A DNA stretch of 64,000 bases from Pseudomonadota bacterium (GTDB taxonomy: Bacteria; Pseudomonadota; Alphaproteobacteria; Rhodospirillales; Magnetospirillaceae): contig JAJYTF010000014.1 in assembly GCA_021793155.1 (NCBI GenBank), positions 62,001 through 126,000 on the forward strand. The letters are read 5' to 3'. This document shows positions 43,300-51,370 of the stretch, piece after piece (positions within the stretch are counted from its first letter, which is position 1; every line of letters starts with the position of its first letter). The notes below the pieces were generated by a model. It was not told where the DNA came from, made no database searches, and worked only from the letters and a program-made list of their open reading frames with translations. Made by a program: the position numbers and the translations under genes.

Positions 43300-45237
43300 C
43301 AGCGGAATTGCATCGGCTGGTTCGGCACCAAGGTCGACCGGCATTTCCAGGCCCAGCAGATCCACCCATTGGGCAAGAATCAATAGTGTCCACAGTCGGC
43401 GGTGATGGTCGCGCCGCCCCTCGCGATGCTCGCGCAACATGGTTAAACAGGCCTCGGGGTCGAACAGGCCGGCGCTGAACACCCTGCCGTGCCGGACCAG
43501 ATCGCCGAAGACCTCACCCATTCCACCGCGGAACCACCGACTTGCCGCCGGTTCGCCCGGTGGCCTGGCCAACTCGGCGGATTGGCCTGCCGGCAACAGG
43601 CCGCGCAACGCCCGCAGCAGCAGGTCCTTGGGCCGGCCGCCGGGGGCCCGCTCAGCGCTCGGAACGGCGAGCGCGTAGTCGATCAGCGCATCGTCGAGGA
43701 ACGGCAAACGCAGTTCGACCGAATGAGCCATGGACATGCGGTCGACCGCCATCAATTGCCGTTCGGGCACGGAGCTCAACGCTTCGACGAACGCGAGGGC
43801 CGCCAGTTCATCCGCGGCCAGCCAAGCCGGCATCATTCGCCAAAGTCTCATGACGCCCTCGGCCAAAACCCGCGATCGGCCAAGCCATTTGAATTCCGGC
43901 CCCAATATCGCCGCCGGATCGGCAAACAGCGGCTCGACGCAGGGAAACTGCGTCGAGCCATCGAGTCCCGACCGAAAAGCATCGGCGCGACCGCGCTTCC
44001 CGGCGACAACCAGCAAAGGAAGCAGCAAGCGACGCCCCAGCCGCCGGCCGAGGCTCGGCAGAGTTCCCAGCAACCGGCGCCTGCCCGGCGGGTGGCGGGC
44101 CAGCAGCTCACTACCCAGCAAAGCGGTGGGCGCCCCGAAGCTGGCCAGCCCGATCGCCAGCCCGCTGTTCGACATGGCACGGGCCAGCCACCAGATGCCG
44201 GCCGAGGTGGGTTCGGCCAGCGGCTCGTCGATCGCCCCCAGGTAGTCGCCCAGCCGCGCCGCCATCTGAGCCTCGCCGGGAGCCACCGACGTCACCCGCA
44301 GGCCAATCGACGAGCCGACCGCAGCGACCGAACTCGCGACATCCTCGCCAAGGGCCAATGCATCCACCGAGCGGCCCAGAAGCCGCGCCATCGACGCCGC
44401 CATCGCAAGAGATTCCGGTTCGCCGTCGAGGATGGCTGCGATCGGCAGGTCCGCCGCAAGACGGTCGGCGATGGCCGAGTCCAAAAGGATGCGGAGGTTG
44501 TTTTCATGATGCTCGGGCGGTAACGCCCGCACGGCGGCCGAACGCCGCTCGTCTCGGCAGGGCCCCCACCATGATATCGACTGCATCCGGTTGGCGCGTT
44601 CGACCACCAAGGCTTCGCCGGGTCCCAGCTTATGGATGCCTTCAAGCAGGGTGTTGGGGGCAAGGATGAATCCCTGCGCCAGGAATTCCGGTAGATGCTC
44701 CAGCGCCAGACGCCTTGGCATCGGCAGCGCCTGGAGCAGCGCTTTCGCTTCGCTGGCGAACGCCAGCATGCCTTCGCCGCGCGTCCAGTAAAGCGGCCGC
44801 TCGCCGAGCCGGTCACGCGCCAGAACCAGGCGATGGCGCGGCAGGTCCCAAAGGGCCAGCGCGAAGCTGCCGTGCAGGTGGTCGAGGAATGACAGCCCGT
44901 ATTGCTCGTAAGCGTGGACCGCCACCTCGCCGGCGGCTTCACTGCGAAAATAATGACCATCGAGACGCAAGGAATGGCGGAGAGCACGGTGGTTCCCAAT
45001 CTCACCGTCGAGGACCGCCCACACATCCTCGCTTTCGCTGGTCAGCGGCAGCCCCGCCAGCGCCTCGCTTTCATGGCGCAGCGGACGGCAGCCGCCAAGG
45101 GCCATCCGCCCGTTGGCCGATCGTCGCACCCCCCGGTCATCCGGGCCGCGGCGGTCCAACAGCTCCAGCATCCGCTCAACCTGCCGGGTGTCCGCCCGAG
45201 CGCGGGTGAAACTGAGAATCCCAGCGACCCCACTCAT
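43291..45237 (-). CDS. Asparagine-synthase-like protein with both active sites altered
   Basis: This 648-residue protein has the order of AsnB and the XrtA-system amidotransferase: an Ntn glutaminase half (about 1-190) and an ATP-pyrophosphatase half. It should begin MCG, but reads MSGVAGILSF (Ser2 in place of the nucleophilic Cys, AGT for TGT). The PP-loop that reads SGGxDS in working enzymes is LDGEPES (AAILDGEPESLAMA, about residue 265). Other blocks (RRGPDDRG, YEQYG-LSFLDHLHGSFALALWD, MSMAHSVELRLPFLDDALIDYALAVP) are well kept. The gene is on the opposite strand to the EPS run and overlaps the kinase-like gene by 9 bases. It may be a structural or regulatory remnant. Confidence 0.75.
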   Translation of the reverse strand: MSGVAGILSFTRARADTRQVERMLELLDRRGPDDRGVRRSANGRMALGGCRPLRHESEALAGLPLTSESEDVWAVLDGEIGNHRALRHSLRLDGHYFRSEAAGEVAVHAYEQYGLSFLDHLHGSFALALWDLPRHRLVLARDRLGERPLYWTRGEGMLAFASEAKALLQALPMPRRLALEHLPEFLAQGFILAPNTLLEGIHKLGPGEALVVERANRMQSISWWGPCRDERRSAAVRALPPEHHENNLRILLDSAIADRLAADLPIAAILDGEPESLAMAASMARLLGRSVDALALGEDVASSVAAVGSSIGLRVTSVAPGEAQMAARLGDYLGAIDEPLAEPTSAGIWWLARAMSNSGLAIGLASFGAPTALLGSELLARHPPGRRRLLGTLPSLGRRLGRRLLLPLLVVAGKRGRADAFRSGLDGSTQFPCVEPLFADPAAILGPEFKWLGRSRVLAEGVMRLWRMMPAWLAADELAALAFVEALSSVPERQLMAVDRMSMAHSVELRLPFLDDALIDYALAVPSAERAPGGRPKDLLLRALRGLLPAGQSAELARPPGEPAASRWFRGGMGEVFGDLVRHGRVFSAGLFDPEACLTMLREHREGRRDHHRRLWTLLILAQWVDLLGLEMPVDLGAEPADAIPLSQ

Positions 45238-45537
45238 GGTTTCCGCCCTCCCTCTCGGATACTGCACCGTGAACCGAAGTCTCGGCCGGGTTGATCCAGG
45301 CGCAAACCGTGCATGGGAGGTATGCGGCCTGATGGATCTGTGGTTTCCGGTTGACGATCGGTTTGCCGCGGGATTAGCAGACTAGCGCCCTGACACATTT
45401 AGATTTGTCAGGGCGCCAGGTTTATCATGGCCCCTCGCCGGGCGCTGCTGCCGACCGGCCGCCATTGAGGCGGCGGCCAAGAGGCCGGAGGCCCCGCCCG
45501 GCGAGGGGCAAGAACCAGCGCAAAAACCAGGATAAGC
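45238..45537. other. Intergenic region with repeat copy B
   Basis: About 300 bp without a gene. The main feature is the palindromic repeat described separately. Promoters of the divergent asparagine-synthase-like gene and of queE must lie here. Confidence 0.4.
45430..45509. repeat. Dispersed palindromic repeat, copy B
   Basis: GCCCCTCGCCGGGCG (45430-45444) and its exact complement (45495-45509) bracket about 50 bases. The outer sequences match copy A at 32713-32757 in reverse orientation, including TATCATGG before it and CAAG after it. Confidence 0.7.
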
Positions 45538-46164
45538 ATGACATACGCGGTGAAGGAAATCTTCTACAGCCTGCAGGGCGAAGGCGCCCGGACCGGACGC
45601 CCGGCCATCTTCTGCCGGTTCGCCGGATGCAACCTGTGGACGGGACGGGAAGCCGACCGTGGCACTGCGACATGCTCGTTCTGCGACACCGACTTCGTCG
45701 GCGCCGATGCCGGCCGATTCGCAGCGCCCGACGATCTGGCCGGGGCGGTATCGGCTCTCTGGCCGGCCGAGGCCGGGGGCCGGCCCTACGTGATCTGCAC
45801 GGGTGGAGAGCCGCTGCTGCAACTGGATGCCCCGCTGTGCGAGGCGTTCCATCGGCGGGGCTTTGAAATCGGCGTCGAAACCAACGGCACGCGGCCACGC
45901 CCGGCGGGAATCGACTGGCTGTGTGTCAGCCCGAAAGCCGGCGCACCGCTGGAGCTGACCTCGGGCGACGAAATGAAGCTGGTGTTCCCGCAGCCGGGGG
46001 CGCCGCCCGAGGCCTTCGCCAGCCTGGCCTTCCGCCACTTCTTCCTGCAGCCGATGGACGGCCCCGACCAGGCGGCCAATACCCGTGCCGCCATCGCCTA
46101 CTGCCTGGCAAATCCGCAGTGGCACCTGGGCCTGCAAATGCATAAGGTCGTGGGCCTGAGGTGA
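45538..46164 (+). CDS. queE: 7-carboxy-7-deazaguanine synthase
   Basis: QueE is a radical-SAM enzyme of the queuosine precursor pathway. The 208-residue protein has KEIFYSLQGEGARTGRPAIFCRFAGC and a cluster motif of the C-x14-C-x2-C type (C at GCNLW, then CSFCDTDF), instead of the C-x3-C-x2-C of many radical-SAM proteins; this variant is known in some proteobacterial QueE. VICTGGEPLLQLDAPL (SAM ribose), VETNGTRP and QPMDGP are in place. It is followed by queD 152 bp downstream on the same strand. Confidence 0.93.
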   Translation: MTYAVKEIFYSLQGEGARTGRPAIFCRFAGCNLWTGREADRGTATCSFCDTDFVGADAGRFAAPDDLAGAVSALWPAEAGGRPYVICTGGEPLLQLDAPLCEAFHRRGFEIGVETNGTRPRPAGIDWLCVSPKAGAPLELTSGDEMKLVFPQPGAPPEAFASLAFRHFFLQPMDGPDQAANTRAAIAYCLANPQWHLGLQMHKVVGLR

Positions 46165-46316
46165 CTGGGAATCTTTCCACGAGCCGGACTGTTGGACATC
46201 CGAATGGAACGAGGCAGAGCCTCGTGACTAGCGCGTTGAGCGCGCCGGAGCTTTAGCGGAGGCAGCCAAGCGCGCGGAGCACGCGCCCGGCGACTGAGGG
46301 ACGAAATATAGAACCA
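46165..46316. other. queE-queD spacer with GC-rich hairpins
   Basis: The 152 bp have no gene. Several short GC-rich inverted repeats (GAGGC...GCCTC near 46212; GCGCG runs near 46230-46290) suggest a folded leader for queD. No known riboswitch was recognised. Confidence 0.35.
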
Positions 46317-46847
46317 ATGACCAATTTCACCGTCACGCGGCAGATCGCCATCGATGCCGGCCATCGGGTCATGACCCACGGCTCGAAATGCCGCCACCTG
46401 CACGGCCATCGCTACACCGTCGAGGCGACCTGCGTCGCCCGGCATCTTCAGGCTGGTGGCGAGCAGTCGGACATGGTGCTCGATTTCGGTTTCCTCAAAG
46501 AGGAAATGCTGGCCGTGATCGACGCCCCCTGCGACCACGGCTTCCTGGCCCATGTCGAGGACACTGAACTGCTCGCCATGTTCCGCCCGGAAGGCGCCGA
46601 TGCCGCGGAGTGGCTGGCGCCCATCCGTGCCGCGGTGGCGGCGCAGGGCTATTGCCTGACGGCCGCCACCCGCCTTGCCACCAAGCTCTATGTGCTGGAT
46701 GTCAATCCAACCGCGGAACGGCTCAGCCGCCATTGGTTCGGCCTGCTGAAGCGGCGAGTCGAGCAACGCAGCGGCGGCCTGGCGCGGCTCAGCGAAATGG
46801 TGGTGTGGGAAACACCCAACTGCCGGGCCAGCTACGCCGAGCCGTGA
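46317..46847 (+). CDS. queD: 6-carboxytetrahydropterin synthase
   Basis: QueD makes 6-carboxy-tetrahydropterin, the substrate of QueE, so queE and queD are functionally linked. The 176-residue protein has the zinc histidines in DAGHRV and CRHLHGHRYTVEA, then DMVLDFGFLKEEM and the DHGFLAHVEDTELLAMF segment. It is longer than the roughly 120-residue E. coli enzyme. Its stop overlaps the start of hrpB (GTGA). Confidence 0.9.
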   Translation: MTNFTVTRQIAIDAGHRVMTHGSKCRHLHGHRYTVEATCVARHLQAGGEQSDMVLDFGFLKEEMLAVIDAPCDHGFLAHVEDTELLAMFRPEGADAAEWLAPIRAAVAAQGYCLTAATRLATKLYVLDVNPTAERLSRHWFGLLKRRVEQRSGGLARLSEMVVWETPNCRASYAEP

Positions 46848-49345
46848 AGCATCTCGACCTGCCCATCGAGCCGGTACTTCCGGCTCTGCTCGACGCCCTC
46901 GCCGCCCGCACCAATGCCGTTCTGCAGGCACCGCCGGGGGCCGGCAAGACCACCCGCGTGCCGCTGGCCCTGCTCGACCGGGGCTGGCTGGCCGGCCGCA
47001 AGATCGTCATGCTGGAGCCGCGCCGGCTGGCCGCCCGCGCCGCCGCCCGCCGCATGGCCGCGATGCTGGGCGAGGCGGTGGGCGAAACGGTGGGCTACCG
47101 CATTCGCCTCGACAGCCGCGTCGGCCCGAAGACCCGCATCGAGGTGGTCACCGAAGGCATTCTGACGCGGATGATCCAGGACGACCCCGCGCTCGAAGGC
47201 GTCGGCGCCATCCTGTTCGACGAATTCCACGAGCGCAGTCTCAACGCCGATCTGGGCCTGGCCCTTTGCCTGGAAGCGCAGGCGGGCCTGCGCGACGACC
47301 TGCGCATCCTGGTGATGTCGGCGACCCTGGACGGTGCGGCCGTGGCCCGGCTGATGGACGACGCGCCTGTCATCACCAGCGAGGGACGCAGCCATCCGGT
47401 GGACGTTCGCTGGCTGGACAAGCCTTTCACCGGGCGCTTCGAGGACGCCATGGCGGCGCTGATTCGCCGGGCGCTGAGCGAGACGGCCGAGGGCGATCTG
47501 CTGGCCTTTCTGCCCGGCCAGGGGGAAATCCGGCGCGTCCAGGCGCGGATCGAGGAACATGACCTGGGCATCCTCATCGCCCCGCTGTACGGGGACCTGC
47601 CGCAAGACGCGCAGGATGCGGCACTGCGGCCGGATGGTGCGCGGCGCAAGCTGGTGCTGGCCACCGCCATCGCCGAGACCAGCCTGACCATCGAAGGAAT
47701 CCGCGTGGTGGTGGACGGCGGCCTGATGCGGGTGCCGCGCTTCGATCCCAACGGCGGCATGACCCGCCTGGTCACCCTGCCGGTGTCAAAGGCCTCGGCC
47801 GAACAGCGGCGCGGCCGCGCCGGCCGGCTGGCACCAGGCCTGTGCTATCGCTTGTGGACGGAAGCCGCACACCGCGCCCTTCCGACCTTCACCGCGCCGG
47901 AGATCCTCGCCGCCGATCTGGCGCCGCTGGCGCTGGAACTGGCCCGCTGGGGGGTCGCCGAATTAAAGTCCCTGGCTTGGCTGGACCCGCCGCCCACTGC
48001 GGCCTATGCCCAGGCCACCGAACTGCTGCAGCGCCTTGGCGCCCTGGATGAAGGCCGCCGCATCACCGGCCATGGGCGGGCAATGGCCGGACTGCCCCTG
48101 CATCCCCGCCTCGCCCATATGGTCTTGCAGGCCATGCCCCTCGGCCTCGGCGACCTGGCCTGCGAACTGGCCGCCCTGCTGTCGGACCGCGACATTCTGC
48201 GTGGCGAGAAGGATGCCGACCTGCGCCTGCGGGTCGAAGGGCTGCGTGAGCGGCGCGGCAATGACGGGATCGACCGCGGCGCGGCGGCACGGGCGCGTGA
48301 GGCGGCGCGGCAGTTGCGCCGCCTGTTGCGCCTGCCCATGGGTAAGGCGCCTGAAGGCCAGGGAAGCACCGAGCGCACCGGGCTGCTGCTGGCCTTCGCC
48401 TATCCCGACCGCGTCGCCATGAGCCGCGGCGGCGGCGGCCTGCAATACCGGTTGAGCAACGGCCGCGGCGCCTTCTTTCCCGAGCCGGAACCGCTGGCCA
48501 CCCATCCGGCTCTGGCCGTCGCCGAACTGGACGGCGACAAGCGCGAGGCCCGCATTTTCCTGGCCGCCCCCCTGGGCGTCGCCGAAATCGAGGAGCATTT
48601 CGCCGACCAGATCGTCAGAAGCGACTGCGTCGTCTGGGATCCGCGCGAGGAGGCGGTGGCCGCCCGGCGCCGGCGGCAGCTCGGCGCCCTGGTGCTGGAG
48701 GACTCCCGCCTTCCCGACCCGCCGGCCGAGGCCGTACTGGCGGCCTTGCTGGAGGGCATCCGCCAGTTGGGCCCGGCTTGTCTGCCCTGGACCGATGCCC
48801 TTCAGTCCTGGCGGGCCCGCATTGCCTTCCTGCGCCGGATCGAAGGCGGGGCCTGGCCCGACCTGTCGGACTCGACGCTGATGGCCGGGCTGGAGGATTG
48901 GCTGGCACCGTGGCTGCCGGGGATGAGTCGGCGCAGCCATCTGGCCCGCCTCGAGCTGGCGCCTGCACTGGAGGCGATGCTGCCCTGGGAGCAAAGGAAG
49001 GTATTGGACGCCGAGGCGCCAACCCATGTGGTGGTGCCGTCGGGATCGCGCATTCCCATCGATTATGCCTCGGCGGAAACGCCTTTCCTGGCCGTCCGGC
49101 TGCAGGAAATGTTCGGGCTGGCCGACACCCCCAGGGTGGCTGGCGGGCGGGTCAAATTGACTCTGCACCTGCTGTCTCCGGCCCGCCGGCCGGTGCAGGT
49201 GACCCAGGACTTGGCCAGCTTCTGGGCAAATGCCTACCGCCAGGTGAAAGCCGATCTCAAGGGCCAATACCCAAAGCATTACTGGCCCGACGATCCGCTG
49301 CAGGCGGAGCCCACGGCGCGGGCAAAGCCGCGCAAGCCGGGCTGA
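46844..49345 (+). CDS. hrpB: ATP-dependent helicase HrpB
   Basis: This 833-residue DEAH helicase has Walker A QAPPGAGKTTRVP, motif Ia EPRRLAARAAARRMA, motif II as FDEFHERSLNADLGLAL (a DEFH box), motif III MSATLDG, motifs V/VI TAIAETSLTIEGIRVVVDGG and SAEQRRGRAGRLAPGLCYRLW. It also has the HrpB-specific C-terminal region ending TQDLASFWANAYRQVKADLKGQYPKHYWPDDP. GTG 46844 overlaps the queD stop, so the two are translated together. In other bacteria hrpB acts in RNA metabolism and surface functions. Confidence 0.93.
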   Translation: MKHLDLPIEPVLPALLDALAARTNAVLQAPPGAGKTTRVPLALLDRGWLAGRKIVMLEPRRLAARAAARRMAAMLGEAVGETVGYRIRLDSRVGPKTRIEVVTEGILTRMIQDDPALEGVGAILFDEFHERSLNADLGLALCLEAQAGLRDDLRILVMSATLDGAAVARLMDDAPVITSEGRSHPVDVRWLDKPFTGRFEDAMAALIRRALSETAEGDLLAFLPGQGEIRRVQARIEEHDLGILIAPLYGDLPQDAQDAALRPDGARRKLVLATAIAETSLTIEGIRVVVDGGLMRVPRFDPNGGMTRLVTLPVSKASAEQRRGRAGRLAPGLCYRLWTEAAHRALPTFTAPEILAADLAPLALELARWGVAELKSLAWLDPPPTAAYAQATELLQRLGALDEGRRITGHGRAMAGLPLHPRLAHMVLQAMPLGLGDLACELAALLSDRDILRGEKDADLRLRVEGLRERRGNDGIDRGAAARAREAARQLRRLLRLPMGKAPEGQGSTERTGLLLAFAYPDRVAMSRGGGGLQYRLSNGRGAFFPEPEPLATHPALAVAELDGDKREARIFLAAPLGVAEIEEHFADQIVRSDCVVWDPREEAVAARRRRQLGALVLEDSRLPDPPAEAVLAALLEGIRQLGPACLPWTDALQSWRARIAFLRRIEGGAWPDLSDSTLMAGLEDWLAPWLPGMSRRSHLARLELAPALEAMLPWEQRKVLDAEAPTHVVVPSGSRIPIDYASAETPFLAVRLQEMFGLADTPRVAGGRVKLTLHLLSPARRPVQVTQDLASFWANAYRQVKADLKGQYPKHYWPDDPLQAEPTARAKPRKPG

Positions 49346-49448
49346 GGCGGGCTTCTCCGAAAGTTACCGGTCCTCACACCTCTGGTTCGTTGTCGGGGCA
49401 GGCCGACGCGGACAGACTGGAGCGGCAATATTGATCGGAGAGCCGGCC

Positions 49449-49955
49449 GTGGCACGTTTTGCAAGCGCCTTGCTCGTGCTCTTATTGGCGGCCTGCTCTG
49501 CCGAAGTACCGGTAGACCCGCGTACGGCGGCCGAGCGCAGCAACCCGGATCTGGAACAGTGGCGCAGCGGGTCCGCGGCGATCGCCAAGACGCTGTCGGA
49601 GCGGCTGCCCTGCGGCAGCACGATCACACTAACGGCCGAGACGCGGGACGCCCCGGATTATTTCCGCGACCTGCTGGTCCAACAGTTTCTCGGCCGGGGA
49701 ATTTCCGTGGTGGATCGGGCGGACCCACCCGGCGACGTCGGCGGCGTCATGGCAGTCCACTGCCGAACCGTTCCGGTCGGCGTAGCCTCCCGGCCGCGCG
49801 GCATCGAAGTCATGGCCAAGACGGAGACCGGTATCGTCATCTTCTGTTCGGTCGCTCGCGACGGTGTGTATCTGACGGCGGCCGACCAATTCCTGCCGAT
49901 CAGGCCGGACACGGCCCCGTCGGACGCCGGTACGGTCCTGGGGGTGACACAATGA
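49449..49955 (+). CDS. Lipoprotein upstream of an FlgO-type gene
   Basis: This 168-residue protein starts at GTG 49449 (MARFASALLVLLLAACSAE), a good lipoprotein signal with lipobox LLAAC; TTG 49431 is the alternative. The mature part is a mixed alpha/beta domain (NPDLEQWRSGSAAIAKTLSERL; AKTETGIVIFCSVARDGVYLTAADQFLPI). I recognise no named family. It overlaps the next gene by 4 bases, so the two probably act together at the outer membrane. Confidence 0.7.
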   Translation: MARFASALLVLLLAACSAEVPVDPRTAAERSNPDLEQWRSGSAAIAKTLSERLPCGSTITLTAETRDAPDYFRDLLVQQFLGRGISVVDRADPPGDVGGVMAVHCRTVPVGVASRPRGIEVMAKTETGIVIFCSVARDGVYLTAADQFLPIRPDTAPSDAGTVLGVTQ

Positions 49956-50491
49956 CCGCACATCGGACCATCAAATTCTTGGCGGCCATGCTTCTGCTGC
50001 TTTGCAGCGCCTGTGCCGGAAGGACCGGCGACGACCTGGTGAAGGTCAGCTACGAAGGGGCTGACGCCCTGCTGAGCGGCATCGACCTGGGCCGGGATGC
50101 CGTAGTCGTCTACGGCGTGTTCACGCCGGTCGGCCATGTGGATTCATCCAGTCCCTTCGGCCGGATCATCGCCGAGCAGATCGCCTCGCGCCTTGTCCAG
50201 AGGGGCGTCAAGGTGGTGGAAGTGCGCCTGCGCGAGGAAATCGCCCTGGGCCAAGGCGGCCCCTTCACCCTGTCCGACGATGCACGCAAGGTGGCCAGCC
50301 GCGTACAGGCGCGCGCCGCGCTCACCGGGTCCTACGCCACCACCCCGCAATACGTGCTGCTCAACGCCCGCCTGGTCGACGTGACCACCGGCGTGGTCCT
50401 GGCCAGCTGGGACAAACGGGTGGAGCTGGGACGGACTGATTTGACGCTGCTCAGCGACAAGCCGGCCTGGTACACGATGACCGCCTGGTGA
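49952..50491 (+). CDS. FlgO-family lipoprotein
   Basis: This 179-residue protein has a lipobox signal (FLAAMLLLLCSACAG) and a FlgO-like domain: VVVYGVFTPVGHVDSSSPFGRIIAEQIASRLVQRGVKVVEVRLREEIAL, then VQARAALTGSYATTPQYVLLNARLVDVTTGVVLASWDKRVEL. FlgO proteins are outer-membrane lipoproteins linked to flagella in vibrios. No flagellar gene is nearby here, so a flagellar role is not supported by context. ATG 49952 overlaps the previous stop. Confidence 0.75.
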   Translation: MTAHRTIKFLAAMLLLLCSACAGRTGDDLVKVSYEGADALLSGIDLGRDAVVVYGVFTPVGHVDSSSPFGRIIAEQIASRLVQRGVKVVEVRLREEIALGQGGPFTLSDDARKVASRVQARAALTGSYATTPQYVLLNARLVDVTTGVVLASWDKRVELGRTDLTLLSDKPAWYTMTAW

Positions 50492-50494
50492 AGG

Positions 50495-51370
50495 TTAGTC
50501 CGGCCAGCGGTGGTGCAGCCATAGCCATTGTTCGGGGCGCCGGCGAATCCAGCCTTCGAGCAGGGCGTTGACCTTGGTCATCGCCGCCAGGATATCGGCA
50601 TGGCGGTTGCCTGTGTTGTCGAACCGGATGGGGGGGTCGAGCACCATGCGAAACCGTGCCCCACACAACCGTTCCACATGGGCGGCGACCACCGGGCAGT
50701 CGTATTTCAGGGCAAAGGTGGCCAGGGCGGGCGCGGTCATCGCCTCGATGCCGAAAAATGGCACGGCGATTCCATCGTTCATCTTCTGGTCGATCAGCAT
50801 GCCGATGTGCTCGCCGCGGCGGAGAAGCTGCAACGCCGTTCTGGCACCCGCCGCTCCCTTGGGGATGAGTTGCACGCCGTCATTGTCCCGGCCGAACCGG
50901 TACACCCATTCGAGGCGAGGATTGTTCGGCGCCCGATAGATCAGATGCAGCGGCAGATCGGTGCGCACCGCGCACAGGCCCATCAGTTCCCAGTTGGCCA
51001 GATGGCCGCCGAAGAACAACCCCGGCCCGCCGTCGTCGCGCAGTTGTTCGATGTACTGCCGTCCTTCGACCTCGACCCGCTGGCCGGGACCGAAGCCGAA
51101 TTCCGGCAGATGGGGAAATTCGGCGGCGGTGCGCCCCAGATTGTCCCACATCGCTCGCAGGATGGCTTCGCGGCGCTCGGCCGGCATGTCAGGAAAGACC
51201 CGCTGCAGGTTGTGCCGTGCCTGGCGGGTCAGCGGCAGGCGATAGCCGATGCTGCGGCCGATCCAGCCGCCGACCGCCGAGGCCAGATCCAGCGGCATCA
51301 GGCGGAACAAGTGGAAGACCAGCCAGATGGCCACAGCCTCCAGCCGGGGCGGCAATTCCCGCCGCTTCAT
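50495..51370 (-). CDS. lpxL: Kdo2-lipid IVA acyltransferase (LpxL-type)
   Basis: This 291-residue inner-membrane enzyme adds a secondary acyl chain to lipid A. The H-x4-D/E motif is GGHLANWE (about residue 130), with an N-terminal anchor (WLVFHLFRLMPLDLASAVGGWIGRSIG) and the YRAPNNPRLEWVYRFGRDNDGVQLIPK and LIDQKMNDGIAVPFFG blocks. ATG 51370 overlaps the lpxK stop (ATGA). It is last in a lipid A operon. Confidence 0.88.
   Translation of the reverse strand: MKRRELPPRLEAVAIWLVFHLFRLMPLDLASAVGGWIGRSIGYRLPLTRQARHNLQRVFPDMPAERREAILRAMWDNLGRTAAEFPHLPEFGFGPGQRVEVEGRQYIEQLRDDGGPGLFFGGHLANWELMGLCAVRTDLPLHLIYRAPNNPRLEWVYRFGRDNDGVQLIPKGAAGARTALQLLRRGEHIGMLIDQKMNDGIAVPFFGIEAMTAPALATFALKYDCPVVAAHVERLCGARFRMVLDPPIRFDNTGNRHADILAAMTKVNALLEGWIRRRPEQWLWLHHRWPD

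Noticed and set aside
45385-45537. PreQ1 riboswitch upstream of queE
   Set aside because: No preQ1-like short pseudoknot or conserved aptamer bases were seen; the region is dominated by the palindromic repeat.
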